Assembly (NCBI RefSeq): GCF_001697225.1
Contig: NZ_CP014671.1
Location: forward strand, 2,604,001-2,668,000
DNA length: 64,000 bases
DNA from: Immundisolibacter cernigliae
GTDB taxonomy: Bacteria; Pseudomonadota; Gammaproteobacteria; Immundisolibacterales; Immundisolibacteraceae
Direction of reading: 5' to 3'
Shown here in pieces: positions 1 through 10,002 of this stretch (its first letter is position 1; every line of letters begins with the position of its first letter). Both the position numbers and the translations under genes were made by a program. The notes under the pieces were generated by a model. It saw nothing but the letters and a program-made list of their open reading frames with translations, searched no databases and was not told the origin of the DNA.

Positions 1-1
1 T

Positions 2-859
2 CGCGCCCGCGTGCTGCTGGACGAGCACGCGCAGCCCCTGCTGGAAGCCGGCCCGTCGCGGCCGGTGGAAGTGCTCGGCCTGTCCGGCGTACCCAACGTG
101 GGCGATGTGTTCAATGTGGTCGAGGACGAGCGCAAGGCGCGCGAAATCGCCCTGTTCCGCCAGCAGGCGGCGCGCGAGGCGAGCCTGTCGCGGCGCGAAG
201 CGGTGCCCGGCGGCGACATCTTCAGCCAGCTTCGGGCGGCCCAGATCAAGAGCCTGAACGTCATCATCAAGGCCGACGTGCAAGGTTCGGCCGAAGCGAT
301 CGCCAGCTCCCTGCTGGGGCTGGCGACGGACGAGGTCACCGTGCGCGTGGTGGCCTCGGGCGTGGGCGGCATCACCGAGACGGACGTCAACCTGGCCCTG
401 TCCACCGGCGCCCTGTTGGTTGGCTTCAACGTCCGGGCCGACGCCACGGCGCGCAAGCTGCTGAAAGAAACCGGCGTCGAGGTTCGTTACCACAGCATCA
501 TCTACGAGGTGATCGACGAGGTGAAGCGGGCGCTGGGTGGCCTGCTCGAACCGGAAATCCGGGAGACCATCCTGGGCCTGGCGGAAGTGCGCGAGGTGTT
601 CCACTCGGCCAAGTTTGGCGCCGTTGCCGGCTGCATCGTGTCCGACGGCGTGGTGCGCCGCCGCTGCCCGATCCGCGTGCTGCGCGGCAACGTGGTGATC
701 TACGAGGGCGAGCTCGAATCCTTGCGCCGGCACAAGGACGACGTGCCCGAGGTGCGGGCGGGCACCGAGTGCGGTATTGCCGTCAAGCAGTACAACGACG
801 TGCAGGTCGGCGACCAGATCGAGTGCTTCGAGCGTACGTCGGTGGAGCGCACGCTGTAA
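2..859 (+). CDS. infB: Translation initiation factor IF-2, C-terminal part (5' end outside window)
   Basis: IF-2 is the GTPase that delivers fMet-tRNA to the 30S subunit and promotes subunit joining. Only the last ~285 residues are present, and the reading frame is open to the left edge, so the G domain lies upstream. What is visible is the end of the EF-Tu-like barrel ([14 protein letters not shown]), the IF-2-specific alpha/beta/alpha domain ([16 protein letters not shown]) and the C-terminal barrel that binds fMet-tRNA, with the conserved GTECGIAV motif near the end. The order infB-rbfA-truB-rpsO-pnp is the classic proteobacterial one. The stop is 3 nt before rbfA, so the genes are very likely co-transcribed. 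Confidence 0.97.
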   Translation, partial: RARVLLDEHAQPLLEAGPSRPVEVLGLSGVPNVGDVFNVVEDERKAREIALFRQQAAREASLSRREAVPGGDIFSQLRAAQIKSLNVIIKADVQGSAEAIASSLLGLATDEVTVRVVASGVGGITETDVNLALSTGALLVGFNVRADATARKLLKETGVEVRYHSIIYEVIDEVKRALGGLLEPEIRETILGLAEVREVFHSAKFGAVAGCIVSDGVVRRRCPIRVLRGNVVIYEGELESLRRHKDDVPEVRAGTECGIAVKQYNDVQVGDQIECFERTSVERTL

Positions 860-862
860 GCC

Positions 863-1207
863 ATGCAGGGCGTCGACCGCACCCGCCGCGTGGCGCAGGC
901 GATTGCCGAGGAACTTCCCGCTGCGCTGCGCGAGGTGAAGGACCCGCGCGTGACCGGCCTGATTACCATTCACGGGGTCACGGTCAGCCGCGACCTTGGC
1001 GTCGCCAAGGTCCGCTTCGATGTGCTGGGCGGCGCCGATACCGCGGCTGCGGTGGCCGGTTTGCACCACGCAGCCGGTTTTCTGCGCAGTCGTCTGGCGA
1101 CTGCCCTGCGCCTGCGGCGGATGCCGGAACTGCGTTTCGAGCTCGACCCACCGTCGCGCATCGAGGACCTGTTGCGGCGCATCGGAGCGGAGGGTGGGGC
1201 CGCTTGA
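863..1207 (+). CDS. rbfA: 30S ribosome-binding factor RbfA
   Basis: RbfA is a small KH-fold assembly factor that binds immature 30S subunits near the 16S 5' helix and is needed for late maturation and cold adaptation. The 114-residue length fits the family. Recognisable stretches are the start (RTRRVAQAIAEELPAAL), the VKDPRVTGLITI segment and the end (DPPSRIEDLLRRI). The ATG lies 3 nt after the infB stop. The stop codon overlaps the TTG start of truB, consistent with translational coupling in the infB operon. Confidence 0.95.
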   Translation: MQGVDRTRRVAQAIAEELPAALREVKDPRVTGLITIHGVTVSRDLGVAKVRFDVLGGADTAAAVAGLHHAAGFLRSRLATALRLRRMPELRFELDPPSRIEDLLRRIGAEGGAA

Positions 1208-2142
1208 GGCGTCGTCGCGGCCGCCCGGTCAGCGGTGTACTGCTGCTGGACAAGCCAACCGGCGTGTCATCGAATCACGCCCTGCAGACCGCGCGGCGAC
1301 TGCTGAACGCGGCCAAGGCCGGTCACACCGGCACACTGGACCCGCTTGCCAGCGGCCTGCTGCCGCTGTGTTTCGGCGAGGCGACCAAGGTGTCGCAGTT
1401 CCTGCTGGGGGCGGACAAGACCTACCGCGCTCGGGCCCGCCTGGGCATCACCACCAGCACCGGCGACCGCGAAGGCGAGGTGCTGCGCCAGCGCCCGGTG
1501 GCGGTGGACGCCGCACGCCTGGCCGCGGCCTTGGTGGCTCACACCGGCGATCTGTTGCAGGTGCCGCCCATGTATTCCGCGCTCAAGCAGGGCGGCGAGC
1601 GCCTGTACGCGCTGGCTCGCCGCGGCGAGACGGTCGAGCGCCCGGCCCGGCCGGTCCACGTGAGCCGGCTTGAGCTGCTGGAATTTGACGAAAGCGGTTT
1701 CGAGGTCGAGCTGGACTGTTCCAAGGGCACCTACGTGCGCAGCCTGATCGAGGACATCGGCGAGGCACTGGGCTGCGGCGCCCACATGACGGCGCTGCGT
1801 CGCCTGCGGGTCGGCGCGCTGGATGTGCGCCAGGCAATAGACCTGGAACGGCTGCGGGCACTGGCCGCGGATGACCCGAATGCGCTGGATGCCTGTCTGA
1901 TGCCGATTGCGGAAGCCCTGGCCCACTTGCCGCAGCTGGAACTGGCCCCGCCCGAGGCGGTGAGCCTGCAACGCGGTCAGGCGCAGACCTTGCGCCAGCC
2001 GCTGGCCGACGGCTGGGTGGCCGTGTTTACGCAGCAGCGCCAGTTCATTGGTATGGCCGAGGCGCGCGACGGCCGGTTGCTGCCGCGGCGTCTGGTCAGT
2101 CAGGACAGTGGCGCAGACGCAGTGCCGGCTGACGCGGCTTGA
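1204..2142 (+). CDS. truB: tRNA pseudouridine-55 synthase TruB
   Basis: TruB converts U55 of the tRNA T-loop to pseudouridine and acts as a tRNA chaperone. The catalytic motif GHTGTLDPLASGLLPLCFGEATK is present, with the nucleophilic aspartate at about residue 46, close to Asp48 of E. coli. The segment CSKGTYVRSLIEDIGEALGCGAHMTALRR follows, and a PUA-like C-terminal part ends the protein. I chose the TTG at 1204, which overlaps the rbfA TGA by 4 nt and gives 312 residues beginning just before GVLLLDKPTG. The frame is open further upstream, but that part is antiparallel to other coding sequence and would overlap all of rbfA, so it is not credible. Confidence 0.94.
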   Translation: MRRRRGRPVSGVLLLDKPTGVSSNHALQTARRLLNAAKAGHTGTLDPLASGLLPLCFGEATKVSQFLLGADKTYRARARLGITTSTGDREGEVLRQRPVAVDAARLAAALVAHTGDLLQVPPMYSALKQGGERLYALARRGETVERPARPVHVSRLELLEFDESGFEVELDCSKGTYVRSLIEDIGEALGCGAHMTALRRLRVGALDVRQAIDLERLRALAADDPNALDACLMPIAEALAHLPQLELAPPEAVSLQRGQAQTLRQPLADGWVAVFTQQRQFIGMAEARDGRLLPRRLVSQDSGADAVPADAA

Positions 2143-2168
2143 GCCCGGCGCTAGCCGGCAGGTAGAAT
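2139..2168 (+). promoter_or_regulatory. Likely sigma-70 promoter for rpsO-pnp
   Basis: A TTGAGC hexamer (2139-2144, overlapping the truB stop) and a TAGAAT hexamer (2163-2168) are separated by 18 bp and followed by a GC-rich discriminator. This lies 55 nt upstream of rpsO. An rpsO promoter at this location is known in E. coli. The call rests on hexamer matches only (4/6 and 5/6). Confidence 0.5.
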
Positions 2169-2222
2169 GCGCCGTTTCGCCAAAGATGATCAGTGGCGTT
2201 TTTTGTCCGGAGTAACCGTTTC

Positions 2223-2492
2223 ATGTCGCTCAGTGTCGAGAAGAAATCCGAGCTTGTTCAGTCTTACGGCCAGACCACCAACGACACCGGTTCGGTGGAA
2301 GTGCAGGTGGCGCTGATATCGGCGCGGCTCGAACAGCTGAACGAGCACTTCAAGCTGCACCGCCAGGATCACCACTCGCGCCAGGGCCTGCTGCGCCTGG
2401 TCGCCCAGCGGCGCAAGCTGCTCGACTACCTCAAGCGCAGCGACAACGGCCGCTACCGCACGCTGGTCGAGCGCCTGGGTCTGCGTCGTTAA
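2223..2492 (+). CDS. rpsO: 30S ribosomal protein S15
   Basis: S15 is a primary 16S rRNA-binding protein of the 30S platform. In E. coli it also represses its own mRNA. Starting at the ATG at 2223 gives exactly 89 residues, the E. coli length, with the conserved [39 protein letters not shown] and C-terminal ERLGLRR. An earlier in-frame start near 2193 would add residues not found in the family. A GGAGT ribosome-binding site precedes the ATG. pnp follows after 60 nt. Confidence 0.97.
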   Translation: MSLSVEKKSELVQSYGQTTNDTGSVEVQVALISARLEQLNEHFKLHRQDHHSRQGLLRLVAQRRKLLDYLKRSDNGRYRTLVERLGLRR

Positions 2493-2552
2493 AGGTCGCC
2501 CACCGGCCCCATCCCGGGGTCAAGGTCTCCCCCGCAGGGCGGCGGAGGCTGC

Positions 2553-4661
2553 ATGTCCAAAGCCAAGGAAGTACGCCACGTGAAATTGATCCGCAAGGAA
2601 GTCCAGTTCGGCAAGCATCTGCTGACGCTTGAAACCGGTGAAATCGCCAAGCAGGCGTTCTCGGTCATGGTCCGCATGGGCGACACCATGGTGCTGACGG
2701 CGGTTACCGCCAGCAAGGGCGTCAAGCCGGGGCAGGACTTCTTCCCCCTGACGGTCGATTTCGTCGAGCGCAGCTATGCCGCCGGGCGCATCCCGGGCGG
2801 CTTTTTCAAGCGCGAGGCACGGCCGTCCGAGAAGGCCATCCTGACCTCGCGCCTGATCGATCGGGCCATGCGGCCGCTGTTTCCGAAAGGCTTCTATAAC
2901 GAAGTACAGGTCGTGCCGACCGTGCTGTCGGCCGACGACGAGGTCGACCCGGACATCCTGGGCATGATCGGCGCCTCGGCGGCGCTGACGCTGTCCGGCC
3001 TGCCCTTCCAGGGGCCGGTGGGCGCGGCCCGCGTCGGTTACAAGGATGGCGCCTTCATCCTGAACCCGAGCTACCAGGAAACGGCCGAATCGGACCTGAA
3101 CCTGGTGGTTGCCGGCACCGCCAGCAGCGTGCTGATGGTGGAGTCGGAAGCAAAGATGCTGCCCGAGTCGGTGATGCTCGACGCCGTCATGTTCGGTCAC
3201 CAGGCCATGCAACCGGTCATCGAGGCCATTCTGGCCCTGGCCGCCGAGGCCGGCGTGCAGCCGTGGCCGTGGACGCCGCCGCAGAAGGACGAGGCGCTCG
3301 AAACGGCCGTTCGCGCCGTGGCCGAACAGCCGCTGAACGAAGCCTATTCGATTCCCGACAAGCAGGCGCGCCAGGACGCGGTGGCGCAGGTCCGCGAGCG
3401 GGTTGCTCATCTGGCCGGTGAGAACGGCGAGCGGGCCAACGAGGTGCAGGGGCTGTTCTCGTCGGTCGAGAAGCGCATCGTGCGTGGGCGCATCCTGGAT
3501 GCCCAGCCGCGCATCGACGGTCGCTCCACCCGTCAGGTGCGCCCGATCACCATCCGCACCGGCGTGCTGCCGCGCACCCACGGCTCGGCGCTGTTCACCC
3601 GTGGCGAAACGCAGGCGATCGTGGTCACCACGCTGGGCACCGAGCGCGACGCGCAGCTGATCGACGCGCTGGAAGGCGAGTTCCGCGACGGCTTCATGCT
3701 GCACTACAACTTCCCGCCGTACTGCGTGGGCGAAACCGGCCGCATGGGTGCCACCAAGCGGCGCGAAATCGGTCATGGTCGGCTTGCCAAGCGCGCCCTG
3801 GCGGCAGTGTTGCCCGCCAAGACGGCGTTCCCGTACACGCTGCGCATCGTGTCGGAGATCACCGAGTCGAACGGGTCGAGTTCCATGGCCACCGTATGCG
3901 GCGGCAGTCTGGCGCTGATGGATGCCGGTGTGCCGATCAAGGAGCCGGTGGCGGGCATCGCCATGGGCCTGATCACCGACGGCGGCCGCTTTGCGGTGCT
4001 GTCCGACATCCTGGGTGACGAGGATCACCTGGGCGACATGGACTTCAAGGTGGCCGGCACTGCCAGCGGCGTGACCGCCCTGCAGATGGACATCAAGGTG
4101 CTGGGCATCACCGGCCAGATCATGCAGGCGGCGCTGGAGCAGGCGCGCGAGGGTCGCGTGCACATCCTGGGCGAGATGGCCAAGGCCTTGTCCGCGCCGC
4201 GCGAGCAGATGTCGGACTACGCGCCGCGCATCCTGACCATGCGTATCCATCCGGACAAGATTCGTGACGTCATCGGCAAGGGCGGCGTGACCATCCGCGG
4301 CATCACCGAGCAGACCGGCGCCACCATCGACATCGATGACGATGGCACCGTGCGCATCGCCTCCGTGGACCGGGCCGCCGGCGAGGAAGCGCGTGCCATG
4401 ATCGAACGCATCACCTCCGACATCGAGGTCGGCATGGTCTACGAGGGCCGCGTGGCGCGCCTTATGGACTTCGGTGCCTTCGTCACCATCCTGCCCGGCC
4501 GCGATGGCCTGCTGCACATCTCGCAGATTTCCGAGGAGCGGGTGGAGCGGGTCAGCGACAAGCTGGCCGAGGGCGATGTGGTGCGCGTCAAGGTGCTGGA
4601 AGTCGACAAGCAGGGCCGCATCCGCCTGAGCATGAAGGCGCTGAACGAAGAAGCCGTCTGA
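2553..4661 (+). CDS. pnp: Polyribonucleotide nucleotidyltransferase (PNPase)
   Basis: PNPase is a trimeric 3'-5' phosphorolytic exoribonuclease and a component of the RNA degradosome. At 702 residues it has the usual length. It carries two RNase PH-like domains (about 10-230 and 310-550), the second beginning near [16 protein letters not shown] domain contains the GKGG loop near residue 575, and a C-terminal S1 domain (about 625-695) starts at [24 protein letters not shown] ribosome-binding site sits 5 nt before the ATG. The gene ends 41 nt before a strong Rho-independent terminator that closes the infB-pnp block. Confidence 0.97.
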   Translation: MSKAKEVRHVKLIRKEVQFGKHLLTLETGEIAKQAFSVMVRMGDTMVLTAVTASKGVKPGQDFFPLTVDFVERSYAAGRIPGGFFKREARPSEKAILTSRLIDRAMRPLFPKGFYNEVQVVPTVLSADDEVDPDILGMIGASAALTLSGLPFQGPVGAARVGYKDGAFILNPSYQETAESDLNLVVAGTASSVLMVESEAKMLPESVMLDAVMFGHQAMQPVIEAILALAAEAGVQPWPWTPPQKDEALETAVRAVAEQPLNEAYSIPDKQARQDAVAQVRERVAHLAGENGERANEVQGLFSSVEKRIVRGRILDAQPRIDGRSTRQVRPITIRTGVLPRTHGSALFTRGETQAIVVTTLGTERDAQLIDALEGEFRDGFMLHYNFPPYCVGETGRMGATKRREIGHGRLAKRALAAVLPAKTAFPYTLRIVSEITESNGSSSMATVCGGSLALMDAGVPIKEPVAGIAMGLITDGGRFAVLSDILGDEDHLGDMDFKVAGTASGVTALQMDIKVLGITGQIMQAALEQAREGRVHILGEMAKALSAPREQMSDYAPRILTMRIHPDKIRDVIGKGGVTIRGITEQTGATIDIDDDGTVRIASVDRAAGEEARAMIERITSDIEVGMVYEGRVARLMDFGAFVTILPGRDGLLHISQISEERVERVSDKLAEGDVVRVKVLEVDKQGRIRLSMKALNEEAV

Positions 4662-4702
4662 CAGGGGACGGTCCGCCTGCGGGCGGACCCGTCAGGCAAT
4701 GA

Positions 4703-4740
4703 AAAAGCCGGCTTGGGGACCGCCCCCGGCCGGCTTTTCT
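4703..4740 (+). terminator. Rho-independent terminator after pnp
   Basis: A 10-bp perfect stem (AAAAGCCGGC at 4703-4712 with GCCGGCTTTT at 4729-4738) encloses a GC-rich loop. The 3' arm supplies the T-run. The symmetrical A and T flanks mean it could also stop transcription from the opposite strand, where pckG converges. Confidence 0.85.
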
Positions 4741-4741
4741 G

Positions 4742-4901
4742 TTAAGGAAGCGCTGATTTATTCAGCGCTTCCCGCAGCGCAGGGACGCGCTGCCAAAATC
4801 AGCGGCTGTAAGCGGCTGATCTTGTGAGCCATCGGAAAACCACGCTTTTCCGATGGCGGGCGCTGAGAAATCCAGGATGGATTTATTCAGCGCTTCTTTA
4901 A
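4742..4901. repeat. MITE-like palindromic element with TTAA ends
   Basis: About 160 bp is bounded by imperfect 16-bp terminal inverted repeats: TTAAGGAAGCGCTGAT at the left and the complement of TTAAAGAAGCGCTGAA at the right (14/16 match). Inside are a perfect 11-bp hairpin (4746-4756 with 4762-4772), a 9-bp hairpin (4831-4839 with 4846-4854) and a long imperfect hairpin (4862-4896). The right third (4851-4896) recurs almost identically at 17784-17830. No transposase is encoded. The structure suggests a non-autonomous mobile element inserted between convergent pnp and pckG, with TTAA as a possible target duplication. Confidence 0.6.
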
Positions 4902-4945
4902 GGGAGAAGCGCCCCGCCGACCCGAATGACCGGCTGCCGGCGCCG

Positions 4946-6700
4946 TCAGCCGCTGGCTTGCTGGCGCAGGCCCTGGCTGACCCGTTCACGCTCCTCGTGC
5001 AGGGCCTGCGGCACCCGCGGGCCATAGCCGTGCAGGAAGCTCGCCACCTCGTCCATCTCGCTGAGCCAGTCCTGCGGCTCGATGTGCGTGAGCTGGCGCA
5101 TGTGCTCATGCGATACATCCAGACCGGTCAGGTCGATGTCGCCGTGCAGGGGCAGGTTGCCGACCGGCGTTTCCTGGGCGTCGATGCTGCCCTGGCAGCG
5201 CTCGATGATCCACTTGAGCACGCGCAGGTTCTCGCCGTAGCCGGGCCACAGGAAGCGGCGTTCGGCATCGCGGCGGAACCAGTTGACCTGATAGATGCCG
5301 GGCGCCTGGCTCAGGCGCGCGCCGGTGGCCAGCCAGTGCGCCCAGTAATCGCCGAAGTGGTAACCGCAAAACGGCTGCATGGCCATCGGGTCGCGCCGCA
5401 CCACGCCCACCTGCCCGGTGGCCGCGGCCGTGGTTTCCGACGCCATCGAGGCGCCCAGCAGCACGCCGTGCTGCCAGTTCTTGGCTTCCAGCACCAGCGG
5501 CGCCAGCGAGGCGCGCCGGCCGCCGAAGATGATGGCGGTAATCGGCACGCCGGACGGCCGCTCGGCGGCATCCGACCAGGACGCACACTGACGCGCCGCC
5601 ACGGTAAAGCGTGAATTCGGATGCGCGGCCGGACCGTTGGCCGGATCGTACGGGCGGCCCTGCCAGTCATAGGCCGGTGTCTCGTCGGACAGCCCCTCCC
5701 ACCACGGGCGGCCGTCCTCGGTCAGCGCCACGTTGGTGAAGATGGTGTCGTGCTGGAGCATGTCGACGGCGTTGGCGTTGGTGTGCCGGCTGGTGCCGGG
5801 TGCCACGCCGAAGAAACCCGCCTCGGGGTTGATGGCCCACAGCCGGCCGTCTTCGCCGACGTGCAGCCAGGCGATGTCGTCGCCGATGGTTTTCACCTTC
5901 CAGCCCTGGTATTCCTGGGGCGGGATCAGCATCGCCATGTTGGTCTTGCCGCAGGCCGACGGAAAGGCCGCAGCGATATAGTGCAGGCGGCCCTGCGGGT
6001 CTTCGATGCCCATGATCAGCATGTGCTCGGCCAGCCAGCCCTCCTGGCGGGCCTGGTAGGAGGCGATGCGCAGCGCGTGGCATTTCTTGCCCAGCAGTGC
6101 GTTGCCGCCGTAGCCGGAGCCGATGCTCTGGATGGACAGCTCGTGCGGGAAGTGCATGATGAAACGCCGCTCGGGGTGCAGGTCACCGAGCGAGTGCAGG
6201 CCGCGCACGAAGCTGCCCTCGCGTTCGATGCGCCTCAGCGCCGGCGCGCCCATGCGGGTCATGATGCGCATGCTGGCGGCGACATAGGGGCTGTCGGTGA
6301 TCTCCACGCCGCAGCGCGCCAGCGGCGAGTCGATCGGCCCCATGCAGTACGGCACCACGTACAGCGTGCGCCCGCGCATGGCGCCGGCAAACAGCGCGTC
6401 CATTCTGGCGTGCGCGTCGGCCGGACTCAGCCACTGGTTGTTCGGGCCGGCGTCGTCGCGCTCGGGCGTGCACACGAAGGTCAGGTGCTCGGTGCGCGCC
6501 ACGTCGGACGGGTCCGAGCGATGCAGGTAGCTGCGTGGGCGGGTTTCCGGATCCAGCTCGATCAGGGTGCCGCTTTGCAGCATGTCGGCGATCAGCGCGT
6601 CGTACTCGGCCTGCGACCCGTCGCACCAGTGAATTTTTTCCGGTTGCGTGAGCGCTGCCACCTCGCGGACCCAGTCCGCAAGTGCCTGATTCGACGTCAT
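4946..6700 (-). CDS. pckG: Phosphoenolpyruvate carboxykinase (GTP)
   Basis: This enzyme decarboxylates and phosphorylates oxaloacetate with GTP to give phosphoenolpyruvate, the entry step of gluconeogenesis. The 584-residue length and the motif FPSACGKTN (about residues 246-254, kinase-1a/P-loop with the reactive cysteine) identify the GTP class rather than the ATP class of E. coli. Other conserved segments are GSGYGGNALLGKKCHALRIA and FPHELSIQSIGSGY. I prefer the ATG at 6700, since a GGGGG ribosome-binding site lies 9 nt upstream; a TTG 6 nt earlier is the alternative. The gene converges on pnp. The 102-nt gap behind argH probably contains its own promoter. Confidence 0.95.
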   Translation of the reverse strand: MTSNQALADWVREVAALTQPEKIHWCDGSQAEYDALIADMLQSGTLIELDPETRPRSYLHRSDPSDVARTEHLTFVCTPERDDAGPNNQWLSPADAHARMDALFAGAMRGRTLYVVPYCMGPIDSPLARCGVEITDSPYVAASMRIMTRMGAPALRRIEREGSFVRGLHSLGDLHPERRFIMHFPHELSIQSIGSGYGGNALLGKKCHALRIASYQARQEGWLAEHMLIMGIEDPQGRLHYIAAAFPSACGKTNMAMLIPPQEYQGWKVKTIGDDIAWLHVGEDGRLWAINPEAGFFGVAPGTSRHTNANAVDMLQHDTIFTNVALTEDGRPWWEGLSDETPAYDWQGRPYDPANGPAAHPNSRFTVAARQCASWSDAAERPSGVPITAIIFGGRRASLAPLVLEAKNWQHGVLLGASMASETTAAATGQVGVVRRDPMAMQPFCGYHFGDYWAHWLATGARLSQAPGIYQVNWFRRDAERRFLWPGYGENLRVLKWIIERCQGSIDAQETPVGNLPLHGDIDLTGLDVSHEHMRQLTHIEPQDWLSEMDEVASFLHGYGPRVPQALHEERERVSQGLRQQASG

Positions 6701-6802
6701 GAGCAAATTCCCCCGTTACACCTGTGTACCGCGAACATCCCTGACGCGGCGATCCGGGCCCCGTCAACACGGGGCCGAGTTGCCATCAAAAGCCCACGAG
6801 CT

Positions 6803-8206
6803 TCAGCGGGCGCCCTGAAAATTGTCAAGCCGGGCGCGGGCCCGCGCCGCGGCGGCCCGCACCTGCGCCGGTGCCGTACCGCCCAGGTGGTCGCGCGCGG
6901 CAACCGAGCCTTCGAGCGTCAACACCGCGAACACGTCGGCCTCGATCAGCGGCGAGAAGGCACGCAGTTCGTCCAGCGTGAACTCGGCAAGATCGCGCCC
7001 ACTGACGACGCCCTCGCGCACGGCGCGGCCGACCACCTCGTGGGCGTCCCGAAACGGCAGCCCGTGGCGCACCAGGTAGTCGGCCAGATCCGTGGCGGTG
7101 GCAAAGCCGGCGCGTGCCGCCGCGCGCATGCGCTCGGCATTCACGGTCATCCCGGGCAGCATGCCGGCCACCGCAGTCAGGCTGTCGCGCACGGTGTCGA
7201 CGGTGTCGAACAGCGGCTCCTTGTCTTCCTGGTTGTCCTTGTTGTAGGCCAGCGGCTGCGCCTTCATCAGCGTCAGCAGCGCCACCAGGTGGCCGTTGAC
7301 GCGGCCGGTCTTGCCGCGCAGCAGCTCCGGCACGTCGGGGTTTTTCTTCTGCGGCATGATCGACGAGCCGGTGCACCAGGCATCGGCCAGGCTGATGAAG
7401 CCGAACTGCGCCGAGGACCACAGCACCAGTTCCTCGGACATGCGCGAGAAATGCGTCATCAGCAGCGCCGCCGCGGACACGAATTCGATGGCGAAGTCGC
7501 GGTCGCTGACGGCGTCGAGCGAGTTCTCGGCCGGCCGGTCGAAGCCGAGCAGTTGCGCCGTGTACAGGCGGTCGATCGGAAAGCTGGTACCGGCCAGCGC
7601 CGCGGCGCCCAGCGGCATGACGTTGACCCGCCGCCGGCAGTCGGCAAAGCGCTCACGGTCGCGCGCCAGCATCTCGAACCAGGCCAGCAGGTGGTGGCCA
7701 AACGTGATCGGCTGCGCCGTCTGAAGGTGCGTGAAGCCCGGCATCAGGGTGTCGGCCTCGCGTTCGGCCAGATCCACCAGGACGGTCAGCACCTCGTGCA
7801 GCTGTCCGTCGATGGCGTCGAGCTCGTCGCGCAGCCACAGGCGCACGTCGGTGGCCACCTGGTCGTTGCGCGAGCGGCCGGTGTGCAGCTTCTTGCCGAC
7901 CTCGCCGATGCGCTCCACCAGCGCCGTCTCGATGTTCATGTGCACGTCTTCGAGCGCTACCTGCCACTGAAAACGGCCCGCCTGGATATCGGTGCCGATG
8001 CCCTGCAGGCCGGCGACGATGGAGGTGACTTCGGCCTCGCCCAACACCGCCACCCGGCCCAGCATCCGGGCGTGGGCGATGGAACCCATAATGTCGTGGC
8101 GGGCCAGACGCTGGTCGAAGCCGACCGAGGCGGTGAAACGCTCGACAAAGGCGTCGGTGGGCTCGGCGAAACGGCCGCCCCAGGGTTTGCGGGGTGCTTC
8201 GGACAT
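6803..8206 (-). CDS. argH: Argininosuccinate lyase
   Basis: ArgH cleaves argininosuccinate to arginine and fumarate, the last step of arginine synthesis. It is a homotetramer of the fumarase/aspartase superfamily. The superfamily signature [12 protein letters not shown] lies near residues 277-288, and the N-terminus [20 protein letters not shown] is typical. The ATG at 8206 gives 467 residues; the frame stays open beyond it, but that part has no family similarity. The start codon overlaps that of the divergent algZ region. The argH / algZ-algR arrangement is the same as in Pseudomonas, although hemC does not follow here. Confidence 0.95.
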   Translation of the reverse strand: MSEAPRKPWGGRFAEPTDAFVERFTASVGFDQRLARHDIMGSIAHARMLGRVAVLGEAEVTSIVAGLQGIGTDIQAGRFQWQVALEDVHMNIETALVERIGEVGKKLHTGRSRNDQVATDVRLWLRDELDAIDGQLHEVLTVLVDLAEREADTLMPGFTHLQTAQPITFGHHLLAWFEMLARDRERFADCRRRVNVMPLGAAALAGTSFPIDRLYTAQLLGFDRPAENSLDAVSDRDFAIEFVSAAALLMTHFSRMSEELVLWSSAQFGFISLADAWCTGSSIMPQKKNPDVPELLRGKTGRVNGHLVALLTLMKAQPLAYNKDNQEDKEPLFDTVDTVRDSLTAVAGMLPGMTVNAERMRAAARAGFATATDLADYLVRHGLPFRDAHEVVGRAVREGVVSGRDLAEFTLDELRAFSPLIEADVFAVLTLEGSVAARDHLGGTAPAQVRAAAARARARLDNFQGAR

Positions 8207-8222
8207 GGGCGGGAGGGCGGGC

Positions 8223-9269
8223 GTGGTGAAGCCAGCGATTATAGCGGACCAACGCGCCCCGGACGGCGGCTTTGTGCCGGACCTGTGCCAGCCGCGGGCG
8301 GTGCTGGCGGTGGTGGTAGGCGCGCAGCTGCTGGCCTTGCTGCTGGCCCTGGCGCAGCCGCTGGAGGCCGACCGCTTCTGGCCGCGCCTGGGCATGTGGT
8401 CGCTCGCGGTGCAGTGGGTGGGGCTGCTCGGTACCGCCGGCTTGTGCGCGGCGCGGCCGGGTTTGGGCCGCTTGCCGGTGCCGCTGGCAAGCGCGCTTGC
8501 GATTGCCTGGTTATTGCTGCTGGCCACCGCGACCACGCTTGCCGCTGCCTGGTTGGGCCTGCTGCCGGCGGGCGCCGCGCTGCTCGGCTGGCTGCTGGCG
8601 CGCAACCTGCTGCTGACGGCGCTGGTGGCCGCGGTGGTGCTGCGCCTGATCTATCTGCGACACGCCGCGCGCATGCGCGAGCAGGCCCATCACCGGGCGC
8701 GGCTGGAGCTGCTGCAGGCGCGCATGCGGCCGCATTTCCTGTTCAACAGCCTGAACACCATCGCCAGCCTGGTCGGCAGCGATGCCCGGCGGGCGGAAGA
8801 GGTCACGCTGGCTCTGGCCGACCTGCTGCGGGCGAGTCTGGAAGCCGGCGACCGGCTGATCCCGCTGGCGGACGAGCTCGCCCTGTGCCGGCGCTACCTG
8901 GCCATGGAACAGCTGCGCCTGGGCGATCGGCTGGCGCTCGACTGGCAGGTGAGCGACGTGCCAGCCAGCGCCCGGCTACCGCCGCTGAGCCTGCAGCCGC
9001 TGCTGGAGAATGCGGTGTTTCACGGTATCGAACCGCTGCCGGGTGGTGGCAGGATCGGTCTTGCGCTTGGCCTGTTGGCGCCCGGGGTGCTGGAGATCAT
9101 CATCGACAACCCGCTGGCCGCTGCCCGCACGGACGCCGGCCTGCATATGGCCCTGGTGAACCTGCGTGCCCGTCTGGCGGGACACTTCGGCGATGCGGCG
9201 ACTCTGATCGAACAGATCGAGGGCGAGCGCCATACGGTGCGGCTGCGCCTGCCGTTCGCATCGGCATGA
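8223..9269 (+). CDS. algZ: Sensor histidine kinase of the LytS/AlgZ (FimS) family
   Basis: This is a membrane sensor kinase that would phosphorylate the LytTR-type regulator encoded next to it. Four or so hydrophobic segments occupy residues ~15-150. They are followed by the His_kinase box [17 protein letters not shown] (His at about 171) and an ATPase half with the N-box [13 protein letters not shown]. In Pseudomonas the homologous pair controls alginate and type IV pili; the target here is unknown. I chose GTG 8223, with GGGAGG ~8 nt upstream; ATG 8205 in the same frame would add six residues and overlap the argH start. The start region abuts argH, so the two divergent promoters must lie inside coding sequence. 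Confidence 0.88.
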   Translation: MVKPAIIADQRAPDGGFVPDLCQPRAVLAVVVGAQLLALLLALAQPLEADRFWPRLGMWSLAVQWVGLLGTAGLCAARPGLGRLPVPLASALAIAWLLLLATATTLAAAWLGLLPAGAALLGWLLARNLLLTALVAAVVLRLIYLRHAARMREQAHHRARLELLQARMRPHFLFNSLNTIASLVGSDARRAEEVTLALADLLRASLEAGDRLIPLADELALCRRYLAMEQLRLGDRLALDWQVSDVPASARLPPLSLQPLLENAVFHGIEPLPGGGRIGLALGLLAPGVLEIIIDNPLAAARTDAGLHMALVNLRARLAGHFGDAATLIEQIEGERHTVRLRLPFASA

Positions 9270-9279
9270 CGGCGCGGTC

Positions 9280-9966
9280 ATGAACATCCTGGTGGTGGAT
9301 GACGAGCCGCTGGCGCGGGCCAGGCTGCGGCGCCTGATCGAGGCATTGCCCGGCCACGCCTGCGTCGGCGAGGCCGCCGATGGTGTGCAGGCGCTCGCCA
9401 CCTGCCAGCAACTGCAGCCGGATGTCGTGCTGCTGGACATTCGCATGCCGGGACCGGATGGTCTGGAGATCGCCCGCGCGCTGGCGGCGCTGCCGGTACC
9501 GCCGGCGGTCGTGTTCACCACCGCCTATGCCGAGTTTGCCGTTGACGCCTTCGACGCCGGTGCGGCGCATTACCTGTTGAAGCCGGTGTCCGGTGAGCGT
9601 CTGGCGCAGGCCCTGGCACGGGTGGGTTCGGCAGCACCGCGCAGTCTCTTGCTGTCGCATGGGGGCCGCGTCCAGCGTGTCCCTGTATCCGATGTGTTGT
9701 ACCTGCGGGCCGACACCAAGTACCTGACCGTGTACACGCGTCACGGCGAGTGGCTGCTGGAAGACTCGCTGGTGCGCCTTGAGCAGCGGCATGCCCCGCA
9801 GTTGCTGCGCATACACCGCGCGCTGCTGGTCAACGTGCAACACCTGACCGGACTGCAACGCGACAATCGCGGCCGGCTCTGGGCGCGTATCGATGGCGTG
9901 GCGGCAGCGCTTCCGGTCAGCCGGCGGCTGGCGGCCGGCGTGCAGCAGGTCCTCGAGCGCGGCTGA
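9280..9966 (+). CDS. algR: LytTR-family response regulator AlgR
   Basis: This is a DNA-binding response regulator partnered with the upstream AlgZ-like kinase, 10 nt away. The receiver domain (1-~118) has the acidic pair at residues 7-8, the phospho-acceptor Asp53 in VVLLDIRMP and the conserved Lys in HYLLKPVS. The LytTR DNA-binding domain follows (about 125-225; VSDVLYLRADTKYLTVYT and LLRIHRALLVNVQHL). The 228-residue length and the gene order match AlgR of pseudomonads (248 residues there). The regulon cannot be told from this window. Confidence 0.9.
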   Translation: MNILVVDDEPLARARLRRLIEALPGHACVGEAADGVQALATCQQLQPDVVLLDIRMPGPDGLEIARALAALPVPPAVVFTTAYAEFAVDAFDAGAAHYLLKPVSGERLAQALARVGSAAPRSLLLSHGGRVQRVPVSDVLYLRADTKYLTVYTRHGEWLLEDSLVRLEQRHAPQLLRIHRALLVNVQHLTGLQRDNRGRLWARIDGVAAALPVSRRLAAGVQQVLERG

Positions 9967-10002
9967 TCGGGCTGGCCGTAACGCGTACTGAACAACCGGC
10001 GT

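Noticed and set aside
2520-4517. A 665-codon minus-strand frame opposite pnp
   Set aside because: Shadow of pnp; His/Asp/Gly-rich and unlike any protein family.
4762-5118. A small minus-strand protein containing LNKSILDFSAPAIG, seen again near 17790
   Set aside because: The shared peptide is the translation of the palindromic repeat, not a conserved gene; it runs into the end of pckG in another frame.
5621-9283. A 1,220-codon open frame on the plus strand across pckG and argH
   Set aside because: It is antisense to two well-conserved genes; its composition is the usual artefact of GC-rich third positions, with no family similarity.
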